A stretch of DNA of 64,000 nucleotides. Origin: Crambe crambe. Its lineage: Eukaryota; Porifera; Demospongiae; Poecilosclerida; Crambeidae. The stretch is from positions 6,363,338 through 6,427,337 of the forward strand of contig OZ004581.1 in the NCBI GenBank assembly GCA_963924555.1, given 5' to 3'. Positions 12,295-23,602 of the stretch are shown here, piece by piece. Position numbers and translations under genes: made by a program. How positions within the stretch are numbered: position 1 is the stretch's first letter; every line of letters starts with the position of its first letter. The notes under the pieces are model-generated. The model did no database searches and was not told the origin of the DNA. It saw only the letters and a list, made by a program, of their open reading frames with translations.

Positions 12295-14597
12295 AGAGAG
12301 TGCGGTAGCACTCTCTATGTAGGGATGACTCGGACAGCCGCGCGCGCCGCCTATAGACTAATACAAAAGTGAAATTATAGCTCCCCCACTTAGACCTAAC
12401 AAAAGCTACTGTGAATGATTATACAGCCTACTAGAGCCTACTACAATGTGCAGACCAAGTTTCAGGACCAGGGAGCTTAGTGTTTCAGAAATACGGCAAG
12501 CAAGTAAATCGCTGGATTCTTCTTCTTCTCTATCAGAGAGTGCGGTAGCACTCTCTATGTACGTGTAGGGATGACTCGGACGGCCGCGCGCGCCGCCTAT
12601 AGACTAATACAAAAGTGAAATTCTAGTTCCCCCACTTAGACCTAACAAAAGCTACTGTGAATGATTATCCAGCCTACTAGAGCCTACTACAATGTGCAGA
12701 CCAAGTTTCAGGACCAGGGAGCTTACCGTTTCAGAAATACGGCAAGCAGGTAAATCGCTAGATTCTTCTTCTTCTTCTCTATTATTATTATTATTATTAT
12801 TCTTAGACAACCATATCTCTCGAACCACTCAAGCTACAGCTATGATTTCTGGATAAATCCACTCCAAATTCTACGAACTACGATCTTTTCTACTCGTTGA
12901 TCCTCGAAAGAGTCGATGAAAAAGGAGACACTGCGGAGCACAGCACTCGACTAATTCAATTAGGAAGCCATCTTTTCTATAAGGGAAAAAGCATTTCGTG
13001 AAATGAAAAAAGATGTAGGGATGACCACTGCACAAAAAAGTAAGGAAACAAGAAGGATGGAATCTTTGTTCTGTATATCCAGCCAACAATCCCTACATAT
13101 ACGTCGGGTAGCTTCAGATTATAGTGTAGTAATGTACGTACATGTAGGGATTGTTGGCTGGATATACAGAACAAAGATTCCATCCTTCTTGTTTCCTTAC
13201 TTTTTTGTGCAGTGGTCATCCCTACATCTTTTTTCATTTCACGAAATGCTTTTTCCCTTACTTGTTCCTGGTCTTTTTTTCCTCTCTTTTATGGTTTTAG
13301 CTATGTATAGAGTTCATTCTTCTATGTGTATGCAGGGACAGATGAAAGAAGGATAGTTCTCCAATAGCATACCAGCCCAATCACTATCAACGAGTCAAGG
13401 TGGAGGTAGAAGATGCTGAAATAGAGTCTACCTTGTTGAATCTAAATCCCCGAGTCGATACAGTAGTCTATCATCATCATCACTATTCTAGCTACATATA
13501 CCTATACCTAGCTAGCTAGCTAGCTAGAGGCAGCTGAATAATATTATAATTTCGAATAATTGGATATCAAATACATGCGCATGCGTATTATAGAAAAGAT
13601 GGCTTCCTAATTGAATTAGTCGAGTGCTGTGCTCCTTAGTGTCTCCTTTTTCATCGACTCTTTCGAGGATCAACGAGTAGAAAAGATCGTAGTTCGTAGA
13701 ATTTGGAGTGGATTTGTCCAGAAATCATAGCTGTAGCTTGAGTGGTTCGAGAGATATGGTTGTCTAAGAAGAATAATAAGAAGAAGAATAATAATAACAA
13801 GTAAGGGAAAAAGCATTTCGTGAAATGAAAAAAAGATGTAGGGATGACCACTGCTCAAAAAAGTAAGGAAACAAGAAGGATGGAAATGGGATCAATCTTT
13901 CTTCTGTATATCCAGCCAACAATCCCTACATATACACACATTACTACACTATAATCTGAAGTTACCTGACGTATATGTAGGGATTGTTGGCTGGATATAC
14001 AGAAGAAAGATTGATCCCATTTCCATCCTTCTTGTTTCCTTACTTTTTTGAGCAGTGGTCATCCCTACATCTTTTTTTCATTTCACGAAATGCTTTTTCC
14101 CTTACTTGTTCCTGGTCTTTTTTCCTCTCTTTTATGGTTTTAGCTATGATTAGAGTTCATTCTTCTATGTGTATGCAGGGACAGATGAAAGAAGTTCTCC
14201 AATACCAGCCCAATCATTATCCAGTCAAGGTGTTGTGTTGTTGAGCCATACTTGGAGGTCGAAGATGCTGAAATAGAGTCTACCGTGGTGAATCTAAATC
14301 CCCGAATCGATACAGTAGTCTATCATCATCATTATCCAGAGCTAGCTAGCTAGAGACAGCTGAGTAATATTATGATTTCGAATAATTGGATATTCAAATA
14401 CATGCGCATGCGTATTATAGAAAAGATGGCTTCCTAATTGAATTAGTCGAGTGCTGTGCTCCATAGTGTCTCCTTTTTCATCAACTCTTTCGAGGATCAA
14501 CGAGTAGAAAAGATCGTAGTTGGTAGAATTTGGAGTGGATTTGTCCAGAAATCATGGCTGTAGCTTGAGTGGTTCGAGAGATATGGTTGTCTAAGAA

Positions 14598-14635
<38 letters not shown>

Positions 14636-15489
14636 GAGAAGAAGAAGAATATAGCGATTTACCTGCTTGCCGTATTTCTGAAACGGTAAGCTCCCTGGTC
14701 CTGAAACTTGGTCTGCACATTGTAGTAGGCTCTAGTAGGCTGGATAATCATTCACAGTAGCTTTTGTTAGGTCTAAGTGGGAGAACTAGAATTTCACTTT
14801 AGTATTAGTCTATAGGCGGCGCGCGCGGCCGTCCGAGTCATCCCTACATAGAGAGTGCTACCGCACTCTCTGATAATAATAGAGAAGAAGAAGAATATAG
14901 CGATTTACCTGCTTGCCGTATTTCTGAAACGGTAAGCTCCCTGGTCCTGAAACTTGGTCTGCACATTGTAGTAGGCTCTAGTAGGCTGGATAATCATTCA
15001 CAGTAGCTTTTGTTAGGTCTAAGTGGGGGAACTGGAATTTCACTTTTGTATTAGTCTATAGGCGGCGCGCGCGGCCGTCCGAGTCATCCCTACATAGAGA
15101 GTGCTACCGCACTCTCTGATAATACGCATGCATGCGCATGTATTTGATATCCAATTATTCGAAATTATAATATTACTCAGCTATCTCATACAAGCTAGAT
15201 AATGATGATAGACTACTGCATGAACTCGGGGATTAAGATTCACCAATCCATCTACCGGTAGACTCTATTTCAGCATCTTCGACCTCCAAGTATACAACAA
15301 TGACATAACACCTTGACTCGTGGGCTGGTATGCTATTGGAGAACTATTCTTCTTTCATCTGTCCCTGCATACACATAGAAGAATGAACTCTATAGCTACA
15401 TAGCTAAAACCATAAAAGAGAAGAAAAAAGACCAGGAACAAGTAAGGGAAAAATCATTTCCTGAAATGAAAAAAGATGTAGGGATGACC
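12295..15489. mobile_element. Composite palindromic foldback element, left part
   Basis: A ~240-base unit starting with the hairpin AGAGAGTGCGGTAGCACTCT occurs in direct tandem at 12295 and 12535, and twice in inverse orientation at ~14640-14870 and ~14885-15115. Between them, a second module (around CTCGAACCACTCAAGC) occurs forward at ~12810-12990 and inverted at ~13595-13790 and ~14425-14600. A third module (GTAGGGATGACCACTGC...AACAATCCCTAC) forms long hairpins centred near 13115 and 13955. Triplet microsatellites (ATT/AAT) sit at module joints. No transposase is encoded. The open frames here are mirror copies of one another. The right-hand continuation is at 21212-22005. Confidence 0.75.
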
Positions 15490-15756
15490 TGTCATGCCAA
15501 AAGTGGACCGGGAAAAAAGTGGACCCCCCGGTCCACTTTTGGCGGAAAAAAATGGACCGGGGGGTCCACTTTTTTCTGCCAAAAGTGGACCTGCTTTGCC
15601 AAAAGTGGACCTGGTCCATTTTGTCAAGAAAAAAGTGGACCCGGTCCAGTTTTGGCATGGGAAAAAAGTGGACCTGGTCCAGTTTCGCTGTCAAAATCTA
15701 AACAGGTCCGTTTTTGGCAGGGGAAAAAAGTGGACCCGGTGTCAAGTAAAAATGGG

Positions 15757-16030
15757 GACCACCACAAAATGGGGACCCCCATCCCCATTTTTAAGCAATT
15801 TTGGGGACCCTCATCCCCAAATTTATCATAAATATGGGGATCCCTCAAGAATTTTAGGGACCCCCCATTTTTAAGTTATTTTGGGGATCCCCATGCCCAA
15901 ATTAATCATAAATATGGGGATCCCTCAATAATTTTAGGGACCCCCCATTTTTAAGTTATTTTGGGGATCCCCATGCCCAAATTAATCATAAATATGGGGA
16001 TCCCTCAATAATTTTGGGGACCCCCTGATA
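15757..16030. repeat. Subterminal tandem repeat (GGGGATCCC/AATTTTAGGGACC)
   Basis: About three copies of an ~88-base unit containing AAATATGGGGATCCCTCAA and TTTTGGGGATCCCCATGCCC. They lie next to the left end of the nested element, as subterminal repeats of a DNA transposon would. Confidence 0.6.
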
Positions 16031-16179
16031 TGGACAATTTATCGATATTAATGATTTTTTATCTGTAGCTATAGCTATAGCTACTTAGCACACATATTAC
16101 AATACCAAATCCATTTATTATTTTTTTTGTTCTTCCAGCTATGACAGTCCTCAGGAGAATTATCACCAGCTGGCTATAG

Positions 16180-16245
16180 CATGGGTGTAAGAAGCAGGGG
16201 GGCTGGGGGGGGGGGCTTCAGCCCCCCCCACTCAAAATGCACATA
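16180..16245. repeat. G-rich end of a CAG-type hAT/MITE element (single end)
   Basis: GTGTAAGAAGCAGGGGGGCT then a G run and CAGCCCCCCCC resemble the left end of the hAT element at 27745 (GGTAGGAGCAGGGGGG...CCCCCC). No matching opposite end was found nearby. Confidence 0.45.
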
Positions 16246-17002
16246 GGCATTAGTATATGCAAAACAGATGCTGCATGTCAACTAAGTATTAGCTAATAAC
16301 ACCTACTAGCTAAGTATTAACATCACAGAATGAGATGACATTGGTTAATTAAGTATTAGTAACACCTAACTCAGCAGTTAGCTTGGCTCTACTATGGCAC
16401 AGAGGAGAATTCATCGCTCCAATTCAGTTCTCAAATTGATACAGGTAACTATCGATGTAAGATTGCATATGTACATTATAATAAAAATTATTGTATTTGC
16501 AAGTGATGATGCTGGTCCATCTTCAGAGACCTCAATCACAAGCACTGATGCCACTGCATAGGCGGTGGAACAGGTAAGGCCAGTCAGGCCCAGGCCTGAC
16601 CAATATTTTGGGAAAAACAAGATTAATTATTAAGTGGCTATTAAAATATTTTGGGATTAATTATTATGTGGCTATCAATCAATAACTTAAATACATAATG
16701 ATGCTCAAGTATAGCAAACTGTAGAACTTCGGTGTTCTGGGGAATTATGTTTCAATTTTGGGCTTGACCAATCGAATCTTGCTTCCAACACCTCTGCACT
16801 GTTGAGCCAGTTGATGGTACATTGGTATCCAAAAATGGGTGTGGTTAAGGAAAGTGGCTATAGTTATCCAGTGAGAGCCATACACATTCTGGCACTCCCT
16901 TCTCTGAATGTCAAATCCAGAATGCCCACTGCTAGTGAAGTGGGCTGTAATCCTTTCATATTTGGAAATTTTCCCTGAGAAACTTAGTACCAGCTGCATC
17001 AG

Positions 17003-17321
17003 CAGGGGCGGATCTAGAAAAATGAAAAGGGGGGTTCTTTTCTACCGCGCGCGTAGCGCGTGAGCGGAAATTTTTGGAAACCACGCCCACTTTTACGTAA
17101 CCACGCCCCTTTATCGGTAAGTATGGCTGCACTGACGGACGTACCTAAGAGCGTGCGTTAATTAGAATAGTACGGTCGATCGATCGATCGATCGAGCAAC
17201 AGTTATAAATATGCAAGTAGGCAGAGTCTGAGTCTAGCTGTCGGCATTCTTAGTCGAGATTATTGCCCTAAAAAGGGGGGTTCGGACGAACTAAGTCGAA
17301 CCTTCTCTGAATCCGCCCCTG
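17003..17321. mobile_element. CAGGGGCGGATC MITE, 319 bases
   Basis: The terminal inverted repeats are CAGGGGCGGATCTAGA and the complement of TGAATCCGCCCCTG. Target duplication ATCAG (16998-17002 and 17322-17326). Contains a (GATC)n stretch near 17177 and no coding sequence. Same end type and same 5-base duplication length as the elements at 27745, 34327, 34870 and 37979. Confidence 0.85.
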
Positions 17322-17784
17322 ATCAGTAAGCCACTTGCCCTTAGTAAGGCAGTTTTGTCCTCATTAAATCCTTCTTCCAATATTGAACAGGCTTATAAAC
17401 AAGATTACAATAAAATTATTCATGAGTTTACGTTGACATGTTCCAACCTGTGGAAAACTTTAATACAAATGAATTGCTTAGCCACGATAGCTATTATAGC
17501 TACATATTATAGGTTGAAATATATAACCAGGCCAATAATATTTTTTACAGACTAGATCATTGGTTCGGTGCAGCTATCATCATGAATAGTTGCAGCATCT
17601 TCAACCTGCCACAAGCTTGGATTTAGCTCGAGAATTTGCCTTACCTACTCAAATAAAGTCATATAATCGCCTATAGACATAAATGCCCTGCACATGGCTA
17701 TAAACTCTACCCTCATAGTGACAGGGCTATGGAAATGTTAGTTGTGCACCAATTCATGGGTTGTTAATGCACCAGGGTCTCACC

Positions 17785-17795
17785 CTCCCCCCCCC

Positions 17796-17857
<62 letters not shown>
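17785..17857. repeat. Poly(C) followed by (TC)n microsatellite
   Basis: About 22 C residues followed by about 25 TC repeats; could form an i-motif or triplex. Confidence 0.95.
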
Positions 17858-17859
<2 letters not shown>

Positions 17860-18178
17860 ATGGATGATCAATATAAGCCTAAGCCTAAGGGCTCATAGCT
17901 AGCTAATATTATTATAAAACAAGGCTAGCCGCATGCAACTGTTGTTTACTTTATTAGAGTTTACAACTATTATGCCCCAGTTAGTCCACCAGTTTTTTTC
18001 TTAGGGTTATAATTATAGTTTGTCACCCTCAAAGCCTTCAAAGCTGGCATACGCATGCGTGAATGGGCGCGCGGTGAGCATGCATGGGGTCCCTAATTTT
18101 ACAGGGGGGACCCTAATTTTACGATAATTTTGGGGTTGGGGGTCCCCAAATTTATGGGGTCCCTAAATTTACGTGACA

Positions 18179-19590
18179 CCGGTCCAGTTTCGCTGTCAAA
18201 TTCTAAGCAGATCCGTTTTTGGCAGGGGAAAAAAGTGGACCCGGTCCAGTTTCGCTGTCAAAATCCAGGCAAGTCCATTTTTGGCAGGGGAAAAAAGTGG
18301 ACCCGGTCCAGTTTCGCTGTCAAAATCCAGGCAAGTCCATTTTTGGCAGGGGAAAAAAGTGGACCCGGTCCAGTTTCGCTGTCAAAATCCAGGCAGGTCC
18401 ATTTTTGGCAGGGGAAATAAGTGGACCCGGTCCAGTTTCCTGCCGAAATCCAGGCAGGTCCATTTTTTGCAGGGGAAAAAAGTGGACCCGGTCCAGTTTC
18501 GCTGCCGAAATCCAGGCAGGTCCATTTTTGGCAGGGGAAAAAAGTGGACCCGGTCCAGTTTCGCTGTCAAAATCCAGGCAGGTCCATTTTTGGCAGGGGA
18601 AAAAAGTGGACCCGGTCCAGTTTCCTGCCGAAATCCAGGCCGGTCCAATTTTGGCAGGGGAAAAAAGTGGACCCGGTCCATTTTTGGCAAGGGAAAAAAG
18701 TGGACCCGGTCCATTTTTGGCAAGGGAAAAAAGTGGACCCGGTCCAGTTTCGCTGTCAAAATCCAGGCAGGTCCATTTTTGGCAGGGGAAAAAAGTGGAC
18801 TCGGTCCAGTTTCCTGCCGAAATCCAGGCAGGTCCATTTTTGGCAGGGGAAAAAAGTGGACTCGGTCCAGTTTCGCTGTCAAAATCCAGGCAGGTCCATT
18901 TTTGGCAGGGGAAAAAAGTGGACTCGGTCCAGTTTCCTGCCGAAATCCAGGCAGGTCCATTTTTGGCAGGGGAAAAAAGTGGACTCGGTCCAGTTTCCTG
19001 CCGAAATCCAGGCAGGTCCATTTTTGGCAGGGGAAAAAAGTGGACCCGGTCCAGTTTCGCTGTCAAAATCCAGGCAGGTCCATTTTTGGCAGGGGAAAAA
19101 AGTGGACCCGGTCCAGTTTCCTGCCGAAATCCAGGCTGGTCCAATTTTGGCAGGGGAAAAAAGTGGACCCGGTCCAGTTTCCTGCCGAAATCCAGGCAGG
19201 TCCATTTTTGGCAGGGGAAAAAAGTGGACCCGGTCCAGTTTCCTGCCGAAATCCAGGCAGGTCCAATTTTGGCAGGGGAAAAAAGTGGACCCGGTCCAGT
19301 TTCCTGCCGAAATCCAGGCAGGTCCATTTTTGGCAGGGGAAAAAAGTGGACCCGGTCCAGTTTCGCTGTCAAAATCCAGGCAGGTCCATTTTTGGCAGGG
19401 GAAAAAAGTGGACCCGGTCCAGTTTCCTGCTGAAATCCAGGCAGGTCCATTTTTGGCAGGGGAAAAAAGTGGACCCTGTTCCAGTTTCGCTGTCGAAATC
19501 CAAGCAGGTCCATTTTTGGCAGGGGAAAACAGTGGACCTGGTCCAGTTTTGCTGCTGAAATTTAGGCAGGTCCAGTGGACCTGGCTTTGA
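18179..19590. repeat. 62-base satellite array, ~22 copies
   Basis: The unit reads GGTCCAGTTTCGCTGTCAAA, then ATCCAGGCAGGTCCATTTTT, then GGCAGGGGAAAAAAGTGGACCC. Variants alternate between CGCTGTCAAAA (62 bases) and CCTGCCGAAA (61 bases). Each unit holds GGTCCA/TGGACC palindromic steps. Degenerate units also lie at 15500-15739, left of the nested element, so both belong to one original array. Several reading frames on both strands are free of stops over hundreds of codons. That is a property of the repeat, not evidence of a protein. Confidence 0.9.
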
Positions 19591-19639
19591 AGATTAACCC
19601 ACCCTCCTCCCAATAATTATAAGTTAATCAAGTCTATTG

Positions 19640-20700
19640 AAGTTTGTCAAGTTGTTTTTTCCTTGAAAGGATACCTATGTAGGAATATAACTGCATGCTA
19701 TATAAAATTCACTTGTTGACTATCTGGTTATTATTTACATGTAGGACAAGACTACTTTATATCAGATATGTTATTCATGTAATGTCACCAGGCAGCATCT
19801 CAAGTGATATTAGACTTTACTCAAGGGTCACAAATCAAGGAGTGAACATGTGATACAAGATTATGTCATAAGTGAAATCACAATGATGATTACATAACAG
19901 TTAGTAATGATAAAAGTAATAATTAATGTTACTGTCACACACCCCCTCCTCCAGTTAGAGCTTGCCCCGAGCTTACTTTCTTCCATAGTAGAGGGATGGT
20001 CAGATAACTAGGGTAACTCAGATTTAAGTGTACATGAATAATATCATCTTTTGAAGTGTAGACACGTTTTCCTGCAATGCCGGTTGGAGTCACCTCAAAA
20101 ACTCAATATATATAGGGTCCATGCCACAGACGAGATAACTTCTGAAACTTCCCGGACTCTTCCTGAGGAAATCGAAATAGCACTAGACCGCCAATCTTGA
20201 ACTGCATAGGAGAACATTTGTTCACCTTATTATAGTACTTTTTGCAATGCTTCTGGGCTTTCTGGATTGACTGAGTATCTCAGTGAGTTCCTGTCGCATC
20301 GGTAGCCTGTCAGGTCAGCCCCTTCTACCTCATTAGCAGGAAGAAATGCAGCTTCAATAGGATAGCTACCATAAAGAAGGTAAGATGGCTTCTCGCCTGT
20401 TGCCTCATAGGCATCCCATGTAAATACTTGTCCCACTGCTTCTCATAGACATCAACATGCTTGCATATCAGCGTCTTTAGAGTACGAGAGTACGATTAAA
20501 CCTCTCGGTGAGGCCATCACACTGAAGATGGTATGCAGTAGTATTCAATTTCGTAATTCCAAGAAGACTGCATACATCGGTCATCAGGTAGGATAGCTGA
20601 TTGGGTCCCTTCTCCGATAGTAGACTTTCTGGAACACCACACACATGATCTCAGCATCAGTATGTCCACTATTAAACCATACAGCCTTTTGGTCAGGGAT
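19640..20700 (-). pseudogene. Ty3/gypsy 3' fragment: integrase relic, PPT and partial LTR
   Basis: Reading the minus strand from 20700 downward, broken frames show integrase core motifs (GITKLNTTAYHLQCDGLTER, FNRTL), then an AYEATGEKPSYLLYGSYPIE segment, then the integrase C-terminal region (PQEESGKFQKLSRLWHGPY). Frameshifts and an in-frame stop interrupt it. A purine tract (complement of 19942-19953) is followed by TGTGTGACAG, a plausible LTR start at 19941. The retrotransposon is dead. Because it sits in a TGT...ACA DNA element, a Ginger-type transposase (related to gypsy integrase) is the alternative, but the PPT/LTR favours gypsy. Confidence 0.65.
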
Positions 20701-21211
20701 AGGGAAAACCCAAGGTCATCAGAATGATATTTGATTTGATTATTTATTTGAAGAGAATAGCTGGGTAACTTGGTACATAGCTAGCTACAGCTACAGGCAA
20801 ATTTCATGAGCTTCTTTTATAGAGGCCAAAAATCTGGTACAGATACCATAATTATACTGTGCAGTAGATATATAGTATCTATGCTGGTAGCCAGTAAGGC
20901 CATAATTAAGTAGAATCACCATGATTGCATCTAGACTCAACTTCATGCGTAGCTAGCTAAGCTAGCTAGCTATCTACAAGCATAATAAGCACCTATGAAA
21001 AATCAGGTCTTACCACGCTCTTCTTTTTCTTCTTGATGAAAAGAACTCCCTTTCTTACATTGAACATAGCTGCTTTCTCTCCAATAGCTCTCTTTTTGTC
21101 TTGACTACAGTCTGGTGGGTAGCGCTGCTCAGTTATGTATAAGCTGATATGCCCGGATAACTTTTGGTAAAGGCGGTCCACTTTTTTCCCCGGTCCAAAT
21201 TTTTCGTGACA

Positions 21212-22005
21212 GACCACTGCTCAAAAAAGTAAGGAAACAAGGATGGAAATGGGATCAATCTTTGTTCTGTATAGCCAGCCAACAATCCCTACATATACAT
21301 ACATTACTACACTATAATCTGAAGCTACCCGACGTATATGTAGGGATTGTAGGCTGGATATACAGAACAAAGATTGATCCCATTTCGCAGTGGTCATCCC
21401 TACATCTTTTTTCATTTCAGGAAATGATTTTTCCCTTACTTGTTATTATTATTATTATTATTGTTCTTAGACAACACTCAAGCTACAGCTATGATTTCTG
21501 GATAAATCCACTCCAAATTCTACAAACTACGATCTTTTCTACTTGTTGATCCTCGAAAGAGTCAATGAAAAAGGAGACACTACAGAGCACAGCACTCTAC
21601 TAATTCAATTAGGAAGCCATCTTTTCTATAATACGCATGCGCATGTATTAATTTTGATATCCAATTATTCGAAATTATATCAGCTGTCTCTAGCTAGCTA
21701 GCTAGCAATTAGCTCTAGATATGATGATAGACTACTGTATCGACTCGGGGATTTAGATTCACCATGGTAGACTCTATTTCAGCATCTTCGACCTCCAAGT
21801 ATAGCTCAACAATAACACAACACCTTGACTCATTGATTGGGCTGGTATGCTATTGGAGAACTATTCTTCTTTCACTTGTCCCTGCATACACATAGAAGAA
21901 TGAACTCTATACATAGCTAAAGCCATAAAAGAGAGGAAAAAAAGACCAGTGGTCATCCCTACATCTTTTTTCATTTCGCAAAATGCTTTTTCCCTTATAA
22001 TAATC
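21212..22005. mobile_element. Foldback element, right part
   Basis: Continues the element interrupted at 15489: ACCACTGCTCAAAAAAGTAA, a hairpin centred near 21320, an (ATT)n tract, then the CTCAAGCTACAGC module and the module ending in GTCCCTGCATACACATAG in the orientation expected of the right half. Fewer modules are present than on the left, so the element has been rearranged. Confidence 0.65.
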
Positions 22006-22036
22006 AACGTACCGATTTACTCATCAAAATTCTGCT

Positions 22037-22510
22037 TTAGCCATCTGTTAGAGCGGCACCTAGAGGCTGATCTTTTTTGACTAAGGCTCTACTCATGGTG
22101 TCCATACGTACACTTACAGTGGCATCTCCTTTGCATAGGCAAAGCTTAGGCTGACGCTCCAAAAAACACCGAAACCATCCATCAGAGATCCTGTTACATC
22201 TCAGAACACCCTTCTCACGAGCAACTGACTCAGCAATGTTCTTGACTTGAGCTCGAGTCTTACCATAGCCTATCTCACCTACAACTTGTATGAGTTCAGT
22301 TTCAGTCCAATAGGTCTTAGGTGGTTCCATGAGTTACTCTACCAAGGTGCCTATCTTGTAACGTACTTTGTGGAACACCGTGCTCCATAGCCGCTCTTTT
22401 AACAGGATATCCATTCTTCCTTGCTTCTAAGGCAGCTAGCATAGCCTCGTTTGACCACATTTTTCTCTTCTTGGGCCTTCGAAAGTCCAAAATAACAGGA
22501 GCAGACTTAG
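22037..22510 (-). pseudogene. Pogo-type transposase relic (psq HTH + CENP-B HTH)
   Basis: On the minus strand a Pipsqueak-type HTH reads MWSNEAMLAALEARKNG then GVPQSTLQDRHLGRV (start at 22460, preceded by the basic RRPKKRK). The frame is lost near 22319 (HGTT then stop). A second frame continues with TETELIQVVGEIGYG and the CENP-B-type HTH (GWFRCFLERQPKLCLCKGD) to a stop at 22037. In pogo/Tigger-like transposases these two DNA-binding modules precede a DDE domain. The DDE part is missing here, so this is a truncated, frameshifted fragment. Confidence 0.75.
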
Positions 22511-23438
22511 AATGTGGTCACTTTCTGCAAGGCATGGCCAAATAATTTGCTGTAAGAAAACAAAAAACGATCACATCTAACTTCAGACTATCAACATACT
22601 ATTTTTCTAGCTTTAGTAGAGGCGAGAAAGCACGAAGGAAGAAGACTGGACCCGCCACACTAAACTACTTACTCCGTATATCAATAATGATTTCTGTTTT
22701 TGTCTGTGTAGCCTTGGGTGCCGATAATTGTGTCGATAATTGGTCCATGCTGATAATTGGCAGCCCACACTACCACTTTCCATTCCAAATTTCGCGGGTA
22801 AAGTGTGCAATGCACTTTGACCTTTGGTCTATATTGCCTATGGTTCAAAAGGAGTTTAAAAATGCAGGTAAGGTGTGTGATACACATGTGCTGCAAGTAC
22901 ACAGATAAATAAAGTTGGCTACAAAGACTTAGTTTTCTCTGAAATTCATGATCAGATGCTGTATTTACAGATTGGTTGTTTCACAGCCTAGGAATTCAAT
23001 TGCATAGTTTCTTGCATGTATCGTTCGTGAGAGAGAATGAGTCATCCTATTGTGTTGGCCAGACCTCATTGTTATGTAGCTAGCTTGCTGAATGTGATGT
23101 AATCCAGTATACTGAAGTGGGTACTAGGTTCTTTAAGACTTTTGACACAGAATATAATATGCAGCTCATACATTAACTAATCGCAAAAGTCTTTCACTGT
23201 AACTGCTGGTGTAGTCAATAAATTAATAGCTAAGTACTTGGTTGCCTCTGTACATGTTCCAACATCAATATATCGATTTTGTGTGGCCTCCAAACTTCTG
23301 AACAATAAATTAGGCTGGATCATACTATAGAGATATGTACAGATTCTTCTTCTGTACAGAATTGACATTTTTAAAAGTGTGATGCAGTAGGCCCAATATC
23401 CCATAATCTTGATTTACAATCTTTTGTATGTGGCTTGA
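22511..23438. other. Intergenic, no supported gene
   Basis: Short open frames on both strands at 22613-22908 overlap one another and show no family features. Nothing else recognised. Confidence 0.4.
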
Positions 23439-23596
23439 CAGTGGACCCTCGATTATCCGCACAGCTCCCGACAGAAGATAAGAGTAATAAAAGCATTTCG
23501 GCTTGAAATCACCGCTGCAAAAAAAGTAACTTACTGCACACGCACAACGTGTATTCTGAACTTTGACCTTTAATATTTTCAATCCGAGGTCCACTG
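23439..23596. mobile_element. Tigger/mariner-like MITE
   Basis: The left end CAGTGGACCCTCGATTATCC matches the complement of the right end CAATCCGAGGTCCACTG. It abuts the target duplication of the next element. Confidence 0.6.
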
Positions 23597-23602
23597 TTAC
23601 GG

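Larger units (their letters stand above)
15740..18178. mobile_element. 2.4 kb element nested in the satellite, TGTCA...TGACA ends
   Basis: Starts TGTCAAGTAAAAATGGGGAC at 15740 and ends GTCCCTAAATTTACGTGACA at 18178; the two ends are inverted repeats. Flanking duplication is CCGG (15736-15739 and 18179-18182). Removing the element restores the normal satellite junction GTGGACCCGGTCCAG. Subterminal GGGGACCC/GGGGATCCC repeats occupy ~15757-16025 (an ~88-base tandem unit) and ~18085-18172. The interior has no recognisable transposase, and a MITE (17003-17321) plus a C/TC microsatellite lie inside it. Confidence 0.75.
15490..21211. mobile_element. 5.7 kb DNA element, TGTCA...TGACA ends, inserted in the foldback
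   Basis: The left end TGTCATGCCAAAAGTGGACC starts at 15490. The right end is GGTCCAAATTTTTCGTGACA, ending at 21211. They are inverted repeats of each other (TGTCA, then AAA...TGGACC). The flanks carry the 4-base duplication GACC (15486-15489 and 21212-21215). The rejoined flank, GGGATGACC + ACTGCTCAAAA, is exactly the sequence seen in other foldback copies (for example 13020 and 13850). TGT...ACA ends with a 4-base duplication resemble Ginger-type elements, but no intact transposase was found. The element holds the 62-base satellite, a nested copy of a similar element and a gypsy integrase relic. Confidence 0.75.

Noticed and set aside
13003-14244. Several 60-117 codon frames with near-identical translations on both strands
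   Set aside because: Produced by the palindromic foldback modules; the same peptide appears from both strands.
18179-19590. CRISPR-like array
   Set aside because: The repeat units are directly abutting, with no unique spacers, in a eukaryotic genome.
18130-19613. Open frames of up to 461 codons on both strands
   Set aside because: They are translations of a 61/62-base satellite without stop triplets; several frames are open at once, with no start context, introns or homology.
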